Positions 28,101 through 36,394 of a stretch of DNA of 64,000 nt are shown here, piece after piece. Numbering within the stretch: the first letter of the stretch is position 1; each line of letters opens with the position of its first letter. Origin of the DNA: an uncultured Odoribacter sp. (lineage in GTDB: Bacteria > Bacteroidota > Bacteroidia > Bacteroidales > Marinifilaceae); contig CAJTPD010000003.1 in assembly GCA_910578105.1 (NCBI GenBank), forward strand, positions 171,132-235,131, given 5' to 3'. A program made the translations under genes and the position numbers. The notes under the pieces are model-generated. The model worked only from the letters and a program-made list of their open reading frames with translations, was not told the origin of the DNA and made no database searches.

Positions 28101-28497
28101 CCGCTATAGTTTCGGTGCAGATGCTTTTAACTCCACATTATACAATAAAGTAGAAAATATCTCTTCAGGCAGCATTACCTCCAATCAGGACAAACGCGCT
28201 TTGTACGACCGATGGAAAAAACCGGGCGACAAAGCGAAATTCAAAAGCATATCTTTATTCGACTATACCCCCATGTCTTCCCGTTTCGTAATGAAAGAAA
28301 ATTACATTTCGATAGAGTCTGTACGTTTAGGCTATTCGTTTGATAGCCAATGGCTGCAAAAGAAGTTGAAAATTTCTTCATTAAACATCAACGCTTATAT
28401 GAATTCCATCGCACGTTTCTCCACATTAGAGGATGAACGGGGATTATATTACCCTTTTTCCAGGAATATTTCATTGTCTATCAGTCTTATACTGTAA
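25138..28497 (+). CDS. SusC/RagA TonB-dependent transporter with STN domain, locus 2
   Basis: Outer-membrane importer of 1119 aa. Signal peptide core about 24-39, STN domain 46-118, carboxypeptidase D regulatory-like domain 131-205, TonB box-like DEVVITGIY (212-220), plug (about 225-340; LDGFETTLQTIVDLNMDRV, LKDAASTAIYGSKAANGVVV) and beta-barrel. It is clearly a paralogue of the locus 1 protein in architecture but diverged in sequence, so the ligands probably differ. I start at ATG 25138 (MKKNQEF), not at the TTG 13 codons upstream. SusD follows after 18 nt. Confidence 0.96.
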   Translation: MKKNQEFDVGKKSGVVQKMCLTMKLLFLSLVMGFSTVSANTFSQVKINISVNESSLTEIFKQLSQQTGLHFAYSSDILQHTEKISIEMQNQDLSDVMRECLKNTNLWYRMEGDIVVISPKFERQSVSEKEIVLTGVVKEKKGDALPGVTIMVKDTRIGTSTDTHGRFKILLPPMEKTILVFSFVGMNTQEFVVKDPAKPIEIVLEEENADLDEVVITGIYTRKKESFTGSSQTYKTEDLKMIGTQNIIQSLKTLDPAFNLLESKEYGSDPNRLPDIEIRGKSSVVGLKEEFGQDPNQPLFILDGFETTLQTIVDLNMDRVASVTILKDAASTAIYGSKAANGVVVVETKAPARGKLRFNYNGSVDISFADLTDYNLMNAEEKLEFERLSGVFDSESATLQEQLTGRYNQLLQNVKRGVNSYWMSEPLRLGITHRHNLYLEGGDEQMRYGLGVNYSGIQGVMKNSIRDIMGLSLDLIYRKKGFNFVNKLSVDWNNSDNPIVPFSTYASTNPYYEKKSANSERWLEDWHVENIVGTNFETIRVENPLFNDVQNSYNKAKSFGIRDNFSIEIRPLDALSIRGRIGLTKSIGESEAFTSPNASQFESVAPLLKGTYNNSHNDALNYDADFTVTYGQLLGEKHMLNIAAGISISERQSVSKNFSAQGFPEGNFTKPSFANQYPEGGKPGYSESKSRNANFYLNGGYAYDNRYLLDVNLRSDGTSVFGANKRFSTTWAVGVAWNLHKEKFVKNHTDLFNIFKIRASVGNPGNQNFGSYSAITTYYFNNWMLNDFGTGLLISNFGDPDLEWQRTLDKNIGLDLSMFSNRFHINFDYYHKRTDPLIATIKMPSSMGVTSRRANIGVQVDQGLNGSISYAFLYKPKKSINYTMSLNFRYGKAYYDKIGQNLDQYNKENIAKNMVRYYDGSSPTALWAVRSRGIDPATGKEIFVRKDDVLTYEFSYNDEVEIGDTRPTLEGVWGNMLYYKGFSASLQIRYSFGADAFNSTLYNKVENISSGSITSNQDKRALYDRWKKPGDKAKFKSISLFDYTPMSSRFVMKENYISIESVRLGYSFDSQWLQKKLKISSLNINAYMNSIARFSTLEDERGLYYPFSRNISLSISLIL

Positions 28498-28515
28498 TTC
28501 AAATCAATTGGAATC

Positions 28516-29952
28516 ATGAGAAAATTATTATACATACTACTGACAACCACCCTGCTAAGCAGTTGCAATAACTGGTTGGATGTCCAGCCTTACGACCGGG
28601 TAGCGGAAGACGTGGCCTTCAGGTCGGTAAAAGGTTTCGAAAATGCACTGAACGGCATATATATTGAAATGAATGCCTCTGTCTTGTACGGTTCTTATCT
28701 TTCTTGCGAAATGATAGAACTTATGGCTCAACGCTATCACGTAAACGAAGGGACCGCTTATTATCACGACCTGGTGGAACATCGGTACTCAGTGGAAATG
28801 AATCAAAACCGTTTTGCGAGTATCTGGGAAAAAAGCTATAACCTGATAGCAAACATCAATAAGTTATTGGAAAATTGTGAAAAATACCGGGATGTACTTA
28901 GTGACGAATATTATCAGCTCATCAAAGGAGAAGCCTTAGCATTAAGGGCTTACCTGCATTTCGATATCTTCCGGCTGTTCGGACCCTTGTACGAATCCAA
29001 CAACAATGTGACCAAATTGCCTTACTACAAAACATTTTCACTGAACATACGTCCTCACTTCGGTGCCGGAGAATTTATGGAAAATGTTATTGCAGACCTT
29101 CATGAGGCCGCCGAACTGTTAGAAAATGACCCGGTTCGTACGGAAGGCTGCTGGGAAGAAAATACATATACATTCACCTCTTTCCGAAAAATGCGCCTGA
29201 ACTGGTACGCTGTACAATTGCTTTTGGCCCGTGCGGAATTGTACCGCGACCACAAACCCGAAGCGTTAGTTGCCGCCCGCAACGTAATAGATGCACAGGA
29301 AAAATGGTTCCCGTGGGTCAACAGACAAAATATTTCACCCGGACAAGAAGATGCCGACCGAATATTTTTTGATGAAATTGTCTTCGGTTTGCAAAATTCC
29401 CGGATATCGAAACTCTACACGGCCTATTTTAACGGAAATACACTGACTTCCGACATGCTTTTGGCACCATTGAATTCCCAAATTCTCAAAATCTTCGAAA
29501 ACAACAGAGACGACTATCGATATGTAGCTTTTTTTTCAACCCAGCTAACTGTCGGTAGTGCCGTATATAATCTTTTTGAAAAATACAAAACAACAGCAGA
29601 TTCTCTGTCCTCCAACTTGATGCCCATGTTGAGACTTGCCGAAGCATATTACATCGCTGCAGAAAGTGAACCGGACCCGGAAGAAGGCATGCAATGGCTG
29701 AATCAGGTTCTAACCCATCGCGGTCTCAAGAAAATGACCAATAGCAGTCTACTCGCAAATACACTTGAAAAAGAGTATATCCGTGAATTTTGGGGAGAAG
29801 GACAACTATTTTATTATTATAAGAGATTGAAATACACGGAAATAATAGATTCAGACGATTCCCAATGGGAGAATAAAATTAACATGGAATTAGCCAACTA
29901 TCAACCTTCTATTCCGGAAAGCGAATCCAAATACATCGACATGTCTAACTAA
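28516..29952 (+). CDS. SusD/RagB-like surface lipoprotein, locus 2
   Basis: A 478-aa ligand-binding lipoprotein with lipid Cys17 (LLSSC). N-terminal SusD signature LDVQPYDRVAEDVAF (about 21-35), TPR-type helices (GEALALRAYLHFDIFRLFGP) and a C-terminal EYIREFWGEGQLFYYYKR block equivalent to the usual ERRxELxxEGHRWxDLKR consensus but clearly divergent. This is the RagB-like branch often found with DUF4843 and PKD-like lipoproteins, as here. Confidence 0.92.
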   Translation: MRKLLYILLTTTLLSSCNNWLDVQPYDRVAEDVAFRSVKGFENALNGIYIEMNASVLYGSYLSCEMIELMAQRYHVNEGTAYYHDLVEHRYSVEMNQNRFASIWEKSYNLIANINKLLENCEKYRDVLSDEYYQLIKGEALALRAYLHFDIFRLFGPLYESNNNVTKLPYYKTFSLNIRPHFGAGEFMENVIADLHEAAELLENDPVRTEGCWEENTYTFTSFRKMRLNWYAVQLLLARAELYRDHKPEALVAARNVIDAQEKWFPWVNRQNISPGQEDADRIFFDEIVFGLQNSRISKLYTAYFNGNTLTSDMLLAPLNSQILKIFENNRDDYRYVAFFSTQLTVGSAVYNLFEKYKTTADSLSSNLMPMLRLAEAYYIAAESEPDPEEGMQWLNQVLTHRGLKKMTNSSLLANTLEKEYIREFWGEGQLFYYYKRLKYTEIIDSDDSQWENKINMELANYQPSIPESESKYIDMSN

Positions 29953-29964
29953 CAAAAATCATCT

Positions 29965-30750
29965 ATGGTCATGAAACATTTGTTTTTTCTTTACATACTT
30001 GGTCTGCTCCTGTGTTATGGATGTGAGCATACAGAATTGAAAGGCTACGAAGGAGGAAGTTCTGTTTATTTCTCCAAAAAAAGTTTTCAAATTCTGGGAG
30101 ACACCATGAGATATGATACCTGGGGCGTCATCGATGGAGATGTTAAGGAGCAGGTTTTTAAATTGCCGATTTATCTTTTCGGAACTGTGACAGACTATGA
30201 CAGGACCATCAAAATCCGTACTGTATTGTGCGAGGTTGATTCACTCCGTGCCGAAGCCAACGTGGATTTCCGTCCCATACCCACAGAAGTTGTTTTGCCC
30301 GCAAACAGCAATGAAACCTATGTAGAAATCATTATGCTACGCAGTGAAGAACTACAAAAACACAACCGTATTTTTACAGTTGTCATAGAAGAAAACGACC
30401 AATTTGATTCTGAATACAACTGGCGCAAAGATAATAATGGCAATAGCTACTTCCTCGGACATAGCATGACGATAATTATCAGCGAAAATTTCCCCAGACC
30501 ATGGTGGTGGCGCGATGAAAGTACAAGCACAGGGTTCCAGTACTTCGGTAAACATAGTTACCTTAAAGCCGATTTGATTTGCACATTGTGTAACATTTCC
30601 CGAACAGAATTTATCGACAAAACCGTCATTCCTGAATCCAAACTCAAATATTACGGTAAAAAAGTACAACGTTGGCTGGATGCACAAGAATCTCCTTACC
30701 TGGAAGAAGACGGAACCCCGATGGTCATGGGAGAAAAATCCCAAGAATAA
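29965..30750 (+). CDS. DUF4843 lipoprotein
   Basis: A 261-aa lipoprotein, lipid Cys20 in LLCYGC. The N-terminal block YEGGSSVYFSKKSF (about 28-41) and the following beta-rich stretch identify DUF4843, a family of unknown function found after SusD and before a PKD-like lipoprotein in Bacteroidota import loci. It is probably a surface accessory protein contacting the SusCD complex or its ligand. Start may be 29965 or the in-frame ATG at 29971; only the latter gives a compact signal peptide (MKHLFFLY). Confidence 0.82.
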   Translation: MVMKHLFFLYILGLLLCYGCEHTELKGYEGGSSVYFSKKSFQILGDTMRYDTWGVIDGDVKEQVFKLPIYLFGTVTDYDRTIKIRTVLCEVDSLRAEANVDFRPIPTEVVLPANSNETYVEIIMLRSEELQKHNRIFTVVIEENDQFDSEYNWRKDNNGNSYFLGHSMTIIISENFPRPWWWRDESTSTGFQYFGKHSYLKADLICTLCNISRTEFIDKTVIPESKLKYYGKKVQRWLDAQESPYLEEDGTPMVMGEKSQE

Positions 30751-30776
30751 TTTTTGTCAAATAAAACAAAAAGGAT

Positions 30777-32387
30777 ATGAAACAACTTTTACTATATTTA
30801 TCAGTATTCCTGCTGGCAAGTAGTTGCTACGATGACTTGGGCAATTACGAGTATACGGAACTGAACAATGTTACCGTCGACAGCATTTCTACCCAATGGT
30901 ATGAAAAATATTCATACGCAGACACTTTGAAAATCGACCCGGTATTACATCTTGCCCTCGGTGGTTCGGAAGAACATTTGAAATTCGAATGGAAACTGAT
31001 GCCCCTGCATGCCCAATACAACAAAGATTCTATTCCGAAAGAAGTGCAAAAAGCAGGATATGTTATCGGAAAAGAAAAGAAACTCTCTTATCCCCTGACA
31101 GAAAAACCGGGCGATTATGCAGGCTTTTTTTACGTGAAAGACACACTCACCGGTATTTCTTACAAAACCGACTTTTATGTAAGGTTACGTACAGCCGTAA
31201 GTGAAGGTTGGATGATATTATGCGAGGAAGCAGGAAAAGCCCGGATGGACATGATTTCCTATACCTCCGAAAATGAAAAATTGGTTTCACACAACATTTG
31301 GAAAGAACTGGACATGGAGTTAGGAAAACCATATAAATTAGTTTACAACTATAATCGGACCTACACTTCCCGTTTGGCATATTGTGAGGCAGGAACCTTT
31401 AATTTAGATCCCGAAACATTACAACCTTCCGAAGAAAATAACATGCTTTGGCAGTTCAGCGAAAACCCCGACAAAGTAGAAATTGTCGGTGGGGCTACAA
31501 TGATGAATTCGGACCCAAAAAGAGAAATCATTGTTACATCGGAAGGAGAACTCTATTGGCGTAAGTATGACGACCTCATGCATGGAATTCAATTTACTTT
31601 TCCGGTAAACAGATTGGAAAAAAGCACCGAATACTTTAAAGTTTCCAGGTACATCGGATACAGACCCCATTATGACTGGAATTCCGCAACCTGTTCTGTT
31701 ATCCTCTATGATGAAACAAATTGCCGTTTTCTGGCTTTGGAAAGTGAAGGGAAGCAAAACTCTTGGGGAAATACCGAATACGAAGCCAAAGATTATCCTA
31801 ACGAATTGTCTTTCACCGGAGGGACAGCCGATTATGAAGCCGTTACCGGGAAAGACCTGGTACACATGGAAGGAAACAGGGAAGGATATGTATTTGCCGT
31901 TTTAAAAACGCCTGAAAGCGAAAATTACGATATTTACGGAATGATAACCCATCCGAAGTATAAAGTGGAAAGAACTCATTATATGCGTTTGCTCCCTGCC
32001 AATAGCGACAAAATCACTCACTTCGCATTCCATCCTCTGTTCCGTACTCTTTATTATGCCACAGAACAAGGAGATGTCTGGCAATTCAACCTCAGTACGC
32101 CGGAAAAGAAAGCGGAAAAAATACTTTCTTTCCCCAATGAACATATATCAGTCATGAAATTTCAATGCCCGGTGGCATACGTACAATATGCAGACTGGGA
32201 AAAAGCCCGGGAATATTGGTTATATATTGCCAGCTATGACACAACCAAAGAAGAAAGCGTCAGCGGTATTTTCAGAATGTATGATTTCCCGCAACAAACC
32301 TCTGCCCCTGTATTAAAACAGGAAATCAATCAATTAGGAAAAATCATCGATATTGCACACCGATATAAAAACGATTATAAAAAATGA
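30777..32387 (+). CDS. PKD-like family lipoprotein
   Basis: A 536-aa lipoprotein with lipid Cys17 (LLASSC) followed by YDDLGNYEY, the standard beginning of the PKD_2-type lipoproteins in these loci. The first 160 residues look like an immunoglobulin/PKD-type module; the remainder is beta-rich and could form a propeller-like fold. No catalytic motif is visible, so a surface binding role is likely. Its stop overlaps the start of the thioredoxin gene (ATGA). Confidence 0.82.
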   Translation: MKQLLLYLSVFLLASSCYDDLGNYEYTELNNVTVDSISTQWYEKYSYADTLKIDPVLHLALGGSEEHLKFEWKLMPLHAQYNKDSIPKEVQKAGYVIGKEKKLSYPLTEKPGDYAGFFYVKDTLTGISYKTDFYVRLRTAVSEGWMILCEEAGKARMDMISYTSENEKLVSHNIWKELDMELGKPYKLVYNYNRTYTSRLAYCEAGTFNLDPETLQPSEENNMLWQFSENPDKVEIVGGATMMNSDPKREIIVTSEGELYWRKYDDLMHGIQFTFPVNRLEKSTEYFKVSRYIGYRPHYDWNSATCSVILYDETNCRFLALESEGKQNSWGNTEYEAKDYPNELSFTGGTADYEAVTGKDLVHMEGNREGYVFAVLKTPESENYDIYGMITHPKYKVERTHYMRLLPANSDKITHFAFHPLFRTLYYATEQGDVWQFNLSTPEKKAEKILSFPNEHISVMKFQCPVAYVQYADWEKAREYWLYIASYDTTKEESVSGIFRMYDFPQQTSAPVLKQEINQLGKIIDIAHRYKNDYKK

Positions 32388-33460
32388 AACATTCTCTATT
32401 AATTACCAGTATTGTTATCTGTCTGCTTGGAGCTGACAGCGTTTATGCCCAAATTCATGGCACCTATCCTCAGAATAATGTCGCACTGAGCCTGCTCCGG
32501 ATTACCGGCAAGCCTTCTCCCGACACATTGGAAACAGTGAATACCCATAACGGAAAATTTGCTTTTACCACCCAACTGAAGGAACCGGGTATATACACAT
32601 TATTTCTACATGATTTAGACTGGAACATTCCTATGCTACTGGAAAATCAAAATAATACAATTGCCATACCTAATCTTCAATCTGTACAAATCAAAGGCGG
32701 AAAACTACAAAAACAAATAACAGATTGCCAGCAAAAACTGCAAAAGCTAACAAAACAACAAATAGCGATAACAGAATTGTTAAAGCAAGAGAAAGACGAG
32801 AATCAGCAAGCCAGGCTTCACAATCAACAATTGCAACTGGAAAAACAAAGCAATGAAATTATTGAACACTATATCCGAAACAACAGTACAAATATGGCCG
32901 GCTTGTTTCTGGTCTGGGACAAAATGGAATGGGTAAACTTTCAGGAACTGGAAAACAGGTTTCTTTTGCTGGATGAAAAACTACAAACCGGTCCTATCGG
33001 GCAAAGCATCCGCCAAAAAATTGACAAACGATGGTATCTGAAACCAGGAGGTATTGCCAGGGATTTTACCATACCAGACACCTTGGGTAATCCGGTAAGC
33101 CTGTCAAGTATCAAAGCCAAAGTTAAATTACTGGATTTCTGGGCTTCCTGGTGTACTCCTTGCCGGAAAGCCAACAAAACATTTATCACATTTTATGAGA
33201 AATACAAAGACCAGGGACTGGAAATCATCAGTGTATCCGTTGACAGAAATGCCAGACAATGGAAACAAGCAATCCGCCAAGACGGTTACAAATGGATTCA
33301 GTTATCGGAATTAAAATCAACTCCCGAAGCCTGGTACCGCCGCTATAAAATAAACAGTATCCCTTACTGGTTTTTACTGGATGAAAATAATAAATGCATC
33401 GCAGCAGGGAATGATGAAAAAGGACTGGAAGAAATGATACAAAAAGCGTTGAAAGACTAA
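32384..33460 (+). CDS. TlpA-like periplasmic thioredoxin with DUF4369-type domain
   Basis: A 358-aa exported protein with signal peptide 1-22 (cut after VYA). Residues about 23-105 resemble the DUF4369 beta domain, residues about 105-165 form a Gln-rich coiled coil, and the C-terminal thioredoxin domain (about 222-358) has WCTPC with Cys257 and Cys260 plus the cis-proline IPYWFLL. It should be a disulfide reductase of the ResA/TlpA kind. Translational coupling to the PKD-like lipoprotein gene ties it to locus 2. Confidence 0.9.
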   Translation: MKHSLLITSIVICLLGADSVYAQIHGTYPQNNVALSLLRITGKPSPDTLETVNTHNGKFAFTTQLKEPGIYTLFLHDLDWNIPMLLENQNNTIAIPNLQSVQIKGGKLQKQITDCQQKLQKLTKQQIAITELLKQEKDENQQARLHNQQLQLEKQSNEIIEHYIRNNSTNMAGLFLVWDKMEWVNFQELENRFLLLDEKLQTGPIGQSIRQKIDKRWYLKPGGIARDFTIPDTLGNPVSLSSIKAKVKLLDFWASWCTPCRKANKTFITFYEKYKDQGLEIISVSVDRNARQWKQAIRQDGYKWIQLSELKSTPEAWYRRYKINSIPYWFLLDENNKCIAAGNDEKGLEEMIQKALKD

Positions 33461-33501
33461 TTCAATACGATTCACAAAAAATCCATCGCTGTGATTGGTA
33501 G

Positions 33502-33534
33502 TGAGGCTGAATTGTTAAAAACTTTTCAGCCTCA
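33502..33534 (+). terminator. Possible terminator after locus 2
   Basis: TGAGGCTGAA and TTCAGCCTCA form a 10-bp stem around a 13-nt loop, 41 nt after the stop. No T run follows, so termination is only probable. Confidence 0.45.
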
Positions 33535-33694
33535 TCGTATATAAATAAACATCCTGAAACTGTAAACAACCGTGTGTTTAATGTAAATTTTACAAACTTA
33601 AGTTAATTGTTGAATTTCTATTCCGGATATTCCCCCCTTTTGTCGTAACTTGTGTCAGCAAACAAGAAAAATAACATTTTAAACTATAAAGATT

Positions 33695-34987
33695 ATGACA
33701 CATATTGTAGACATTACAGCTCGTGAAATCCTGGACTCCCGTGGAAATCCGACAGTAGAAGTAGATGTTACACTGGAAAACGGCGTGCTGGGACGGGCGG
33801 CAGTTCCTTCGGGTGCCTCCACCGGTGAACACGAAGCCCTGGAACTACGGGACGGCGATAAAACCCGCTATCAGGGCAAAGGGGTGTTGAATGCTGTAAA
33901 TAACGTAAATATAGTAATTGCTGATGCCTTGCTTGGATTTGATGTCACCAACCAAACTGCCATTGACCGGATGCTGATTAATTTGGACGGCACAAAAACA
34001 AAATCAAACTTGGGGGCTAATGCTTTACTGGGAGTTTCTTTAGCTTGTGCCAAAGCCGCCGCCAATACATTGGAAATGCCTCTCTATCGTTATATCGGAG
34101 GCTGTAATGCCAAAGTGTTGCCAGTGCCAATGATGAATATCATCAACGGAGGTTCACATTCTGATTCGCCCATTGCTTTTCAGGAATTTATGATTCGCCC
34201 GGTGGGAGCCGGAACTTTCCGGGAAGCAATCCGAATGGGAGCCGAAATCTTCCATACCTTGAAAAAAGTATTACATGACCGGGGATTGAGTACGGCTGTC
34301 GGGGATGAGGGCGGATTTGCACCGACACTGAAAGGGACGGAAGATGCACTCGAATCTATTCTGGAAGCCATAAAAAAAGCAGGTTACAAACCAGGAGAAG
34401 AAGTGATGATTGGCCTGGATTGTGCCTCTTCTGAGTTTTACAAAGATGGTATATACGATTATACCAAATTTGAAGGTCCGGACGGAGCACGGCGCACTTC
34501 TACAGAACAAGTACTTTATCTGGAAGAATTAATCGATAAATATCCGATAGACTCTATTGAGGACGGAATGGCAGAAAACGACTGGGATGGCTGGGAAATG
34601 TTAACGGCAAAAATCGGTGATCGGTGCCAATTGGTCGGAGATGACCTGTTCGTGACCAATGTTGAATATTTGAAAAAAGGCATCGAACTGGGATGTGCCA
34701 ATTCAATCCTCATTAAAGTCAATCAAATCGGAACTTTAACCGAAACACTGGATGCTATTGAAATGGCTCAGCGGGCAGGTTATACAACAGTAACTTCACA
34801 TCGCTCCGGAGAAACGGAAGACGCAACTATTGCAGACATTGCTGTCGCTACAAACTCAGGACAAATCAAAACCGGCTCTATGAGTCGTTCGGACCGTATG
34901 GCAAAATACAACCAGTTACTCCGGATAGAAGAAGAACTTGGTGAAAATGCTGTCTACGCAGGAAAATGCTTTAATAAAAAAAGATAA
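33695..34987 (+). CDS. eno: Enolase
   Basis: Converts 2-phosphoglycerate to phosphoenolpyruvate in glycolysis, cytoplasmic. The 430-aa protein is full length and shows the family blocks: EILDSRGNPTVEVDV (12-26), GASTGEHEALELRDGD (37-52), the loop VPMMNIINGGSHSD (about 149-162), the Mg-binding and catalytic region GLDCASSEF, DSIEDGM, the catalytic lysine in ILIKVNQIGTL, and SHRSGETEDATIAD near the C-terminus. Monocistronic between hairpins; 234 nt of upstream sequence shows no exact TAnnTTTG element. Confidence 0.98.
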   Translation: MTHIVDITAREILDSRGNPTVEVDVTLENGVLGRAAVPSGASTGEHEALELRDGDKTRYQGKGVLNAVNNVNIVIADALLGFDVTNQTAIDRMLINLDGTKTKSNLGANALLGVSLACAKAAANTLEMPLYRYIGGCNAKVLPVPMMNIINGGSHSDSPIAFQEFMIRPVGAGTFREAIRMGAEIFHTLKKVLHDRGLSTAVGDEGGFAPTLKGTEDALESILEAIKKAGYKPGEEVMIGLDCASSEFYKDGIYDYTKFEGPDGARRTSTEQVLYLEELIDKYPIDSIEDGMAENDWDGWEMLTAKIGDRCQLVGDDLFVTNVEYLKKGIELGCANSILIKVNQIGTLTETLDAIEMAQRAGYTTVTSHRSGETEDATIADIAVATNSGQIKTGSMSRSDRMAKYNQLLRIEEELGENAVYAGKCFNKKR

Positions 34988-35090
34988 GAAATAAAATAAA
35001 CTATTAGTTTTCCAATATTTTAACAAACTATATTAACGGACCGTTTATCAGAATTCAAATTCGCCTATCCGGCCCGGAAAGCCGTTCATC

Positions 35091-35131
35091 AGGAGCTGAC
35101 CTAAAATTCTTTTTAGGTCAGCTCCTCTTTT
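35091..35131 (+). terminator. Intrinsic terminator of enolase
   Basis: AGGAGCTGACCTAAAA and TTTTAGGTCAGCTCCT form a perfect 16-bp stem with a 4-nt loop, followed by CTTTT. Confidence 0.85.
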
Positions 35132-35163
35132 CATAAATCTTATTTTATTGTTAAAATAACATA

Positions 35164-35198
35164 TTGCACACCAAAAGGCGGTTTATTTTATAATTTTG
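35164..35198 (+). promoter_or_regulatory. Promoter of the RidA gene
   Basis: TTG at 35164-35166 and the -7 element TAATTTTG at 35191-35198. The 24-bp spacing is slightly long. The ATG lies 36 nt after the -7 element. Confidence 0.55.
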
Positions 35199-35234
35199 TA
35201 GGAGCAAAAATAAATTCATTAACATATCAAAAAC

Positions 35235-35612
35235 ATGAAGAAAGTTATCAATTCACCCAAAGCCCCAAAAGCAATCGGTCCTTACAGCCAAGCTATTGAA
35301 GCTAACGGAACCCTGTATATCAGCGGCCAATTACCCGTTGATGTAAACACCGGAAAATTTGTTGAAGGTGGTATTAAAGAACAAACAGAACAATCTTTAA
35401 AAAATATTGGTTATATTCTGGAAGAAGCCGGATATACTTATGCCAACGTCGTAAAAACAACATGTTTATTAAGCGACATTGCAAATTTCGCTTCTATGAA
35501 TGAAATATATGCCAAATATTTTACTCAGGAATGTCCGGCCAGAGCAGCTTTTGCTGTCAAAGACCTACCCCTGGGAGCATTGGTAGAAATTGAAGTCGTT
35601 GCTGCAAAATAA
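35235..35612 (+). CDS. ridA: RidA family enamine/imine deaminase
   Basis: Hydrolyses reactive 2-aminoacrylate-type enamines released by PLP enzymes such as serine/threonine dehydratases. At 125 aa it is the normal single-domain length. Family blocks: PKAIGPYSQAI (11-21), YISGQLP (31-37), EQSLKNIGYILEEAG, and the C-terminal CPARAAFAVKDLPLGALVEIE with the catalytic arginine. It stands alone between terminators. Confidence 0.95.
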   Translation: MKKVINSPKAPKAIGPYSQAIEANGTLYISGQLPVDVNTGKFVEGGIKEQTEQSLKNIGYILEEAGYTYANVVKTTCLLSDIANFASMNEIYAKYFTQECPARAAFAVKDLPLGALVEIEVVAAK

Positions 35613-35627
35613 AAATAAAAACGGATA

Positions 35628-35683
35628 CAATGCACCAATGGTACAAGCATCTGATTATGGATGGGAAATTCATTGGTGCATTG
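35628..35683 (+). terminator. Long-loop inverted repeat after RidA
   Basis: CAATGCACCAATG (35628-35640) and CATTGGTGCATTG (35671-35683) are perfect 13-bp arms. The 30-nt loop holds a small nested hairpin (CATC...GATG). There is no T run, so a terminator is only one possible role. Confidence 0.45.
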
Positions 35684-35724
35684 CCAATTTATTCCACTTC
35701 TCTTCCGCCGGAATCCGGCTTTAT

Positions 35725-36135
35725 TCAGACTCCTGACCCAATTCCCATGTAGATTCCCACAATATAAAGAATCAGCCACATACTCCAGACAACAATACCA
35801 AAACGACTGAAAAAATATTTTGCTTTGACTGCTCCTTTCCGGAAAGTCCAGAAAGCCCAAACAGCATGTAGGGTCATCAAAAAAATAGAAATACTACACA
35901 ATACGGTATGCAAACAATTTGCATGTCCGAGCAAACGTGCCAACTCCCCCATAAATGTTGTTCCTGCAAAATTACAAACCACTCCCAATCCCAAAGCGAC
36001 AACATGCCAGCCCTTCAAACGTCCCTGAATACGCTCACTCCATACTCCTACGGAATAAAATATAAGGGTCATTGATAGAATAACAACAGCCGCAAACAAA
36101 AATTGCTCATCATACACTCTGGGTTGCATCATCAT
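35725..36135 (-). CDS. HsmA family membrane protein (TIGR03987)
   Basis: A 136-aa membrane protein with four helices. The block FYSVGVWSERIQGRLKGWHV followed by GVVCNFAGTTFMGEL (about 26-62) is typical of the HsmA/TIGR03987 group. No function is established. The start is one of three consecutive ATG codons. It converges with ridA and diverges from the MFS gene. Confidence 0.75.
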   Translation of the reverse strand: MMMQPRVYDEQFLFAAVVILSMTLIFYSVGVWSERIQGRLKGWHVVALGLGVVCNFAGTTFMGELARLLGHANCLHTVLCSISIFLMTLHAVWAFWTFRKGAVKAKYFFSRFGIVVWSMWLILYIVGIYMGIGSGV

Positions 36136-36345
36136 TTCATATTACGGGTCATCACCTTATATTACGCATCCGGTTCTACATTAGTTTTAATATAACTGCC
36201 ATTTTAATCATCAGTATTTTTTTATCACATAAAAACTTTTTATATACTCTGTAGTTTCCTGTCCCAATTGTCCGGGACAACAAAACTTAAATAGAAGGAA
36301 CGAAAAAATAGACCTTGCAAAACAGCTCTTTTTATTTATTTATTA

Positions 36346-36353
36346 TAACTTTG
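36346..36353 (+). promoter_or_regulatory. -7 element of the MFS gene promoter
   Basis: TAACTTTG, exact consensus, 41 nt before the ATG. The nearest TTG (36315-36317) is 28 bp upstream, too far for a standard -33. Confidence 0.45.
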
Positions 36354-36394
36354 ACGGCATTGTGTGCAATACATATCAATATAAATAAAAAATT

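Noticed and set aside
12100..33460. A polysaccharide utilisation locus (glycan PUL)
   Set aside because: SusC and SusD are present, but no glycoside hydrolase, lyase, sulfatase or SusE/F-like glycan-binding protein is recognisable, so a glycan target is not supported.
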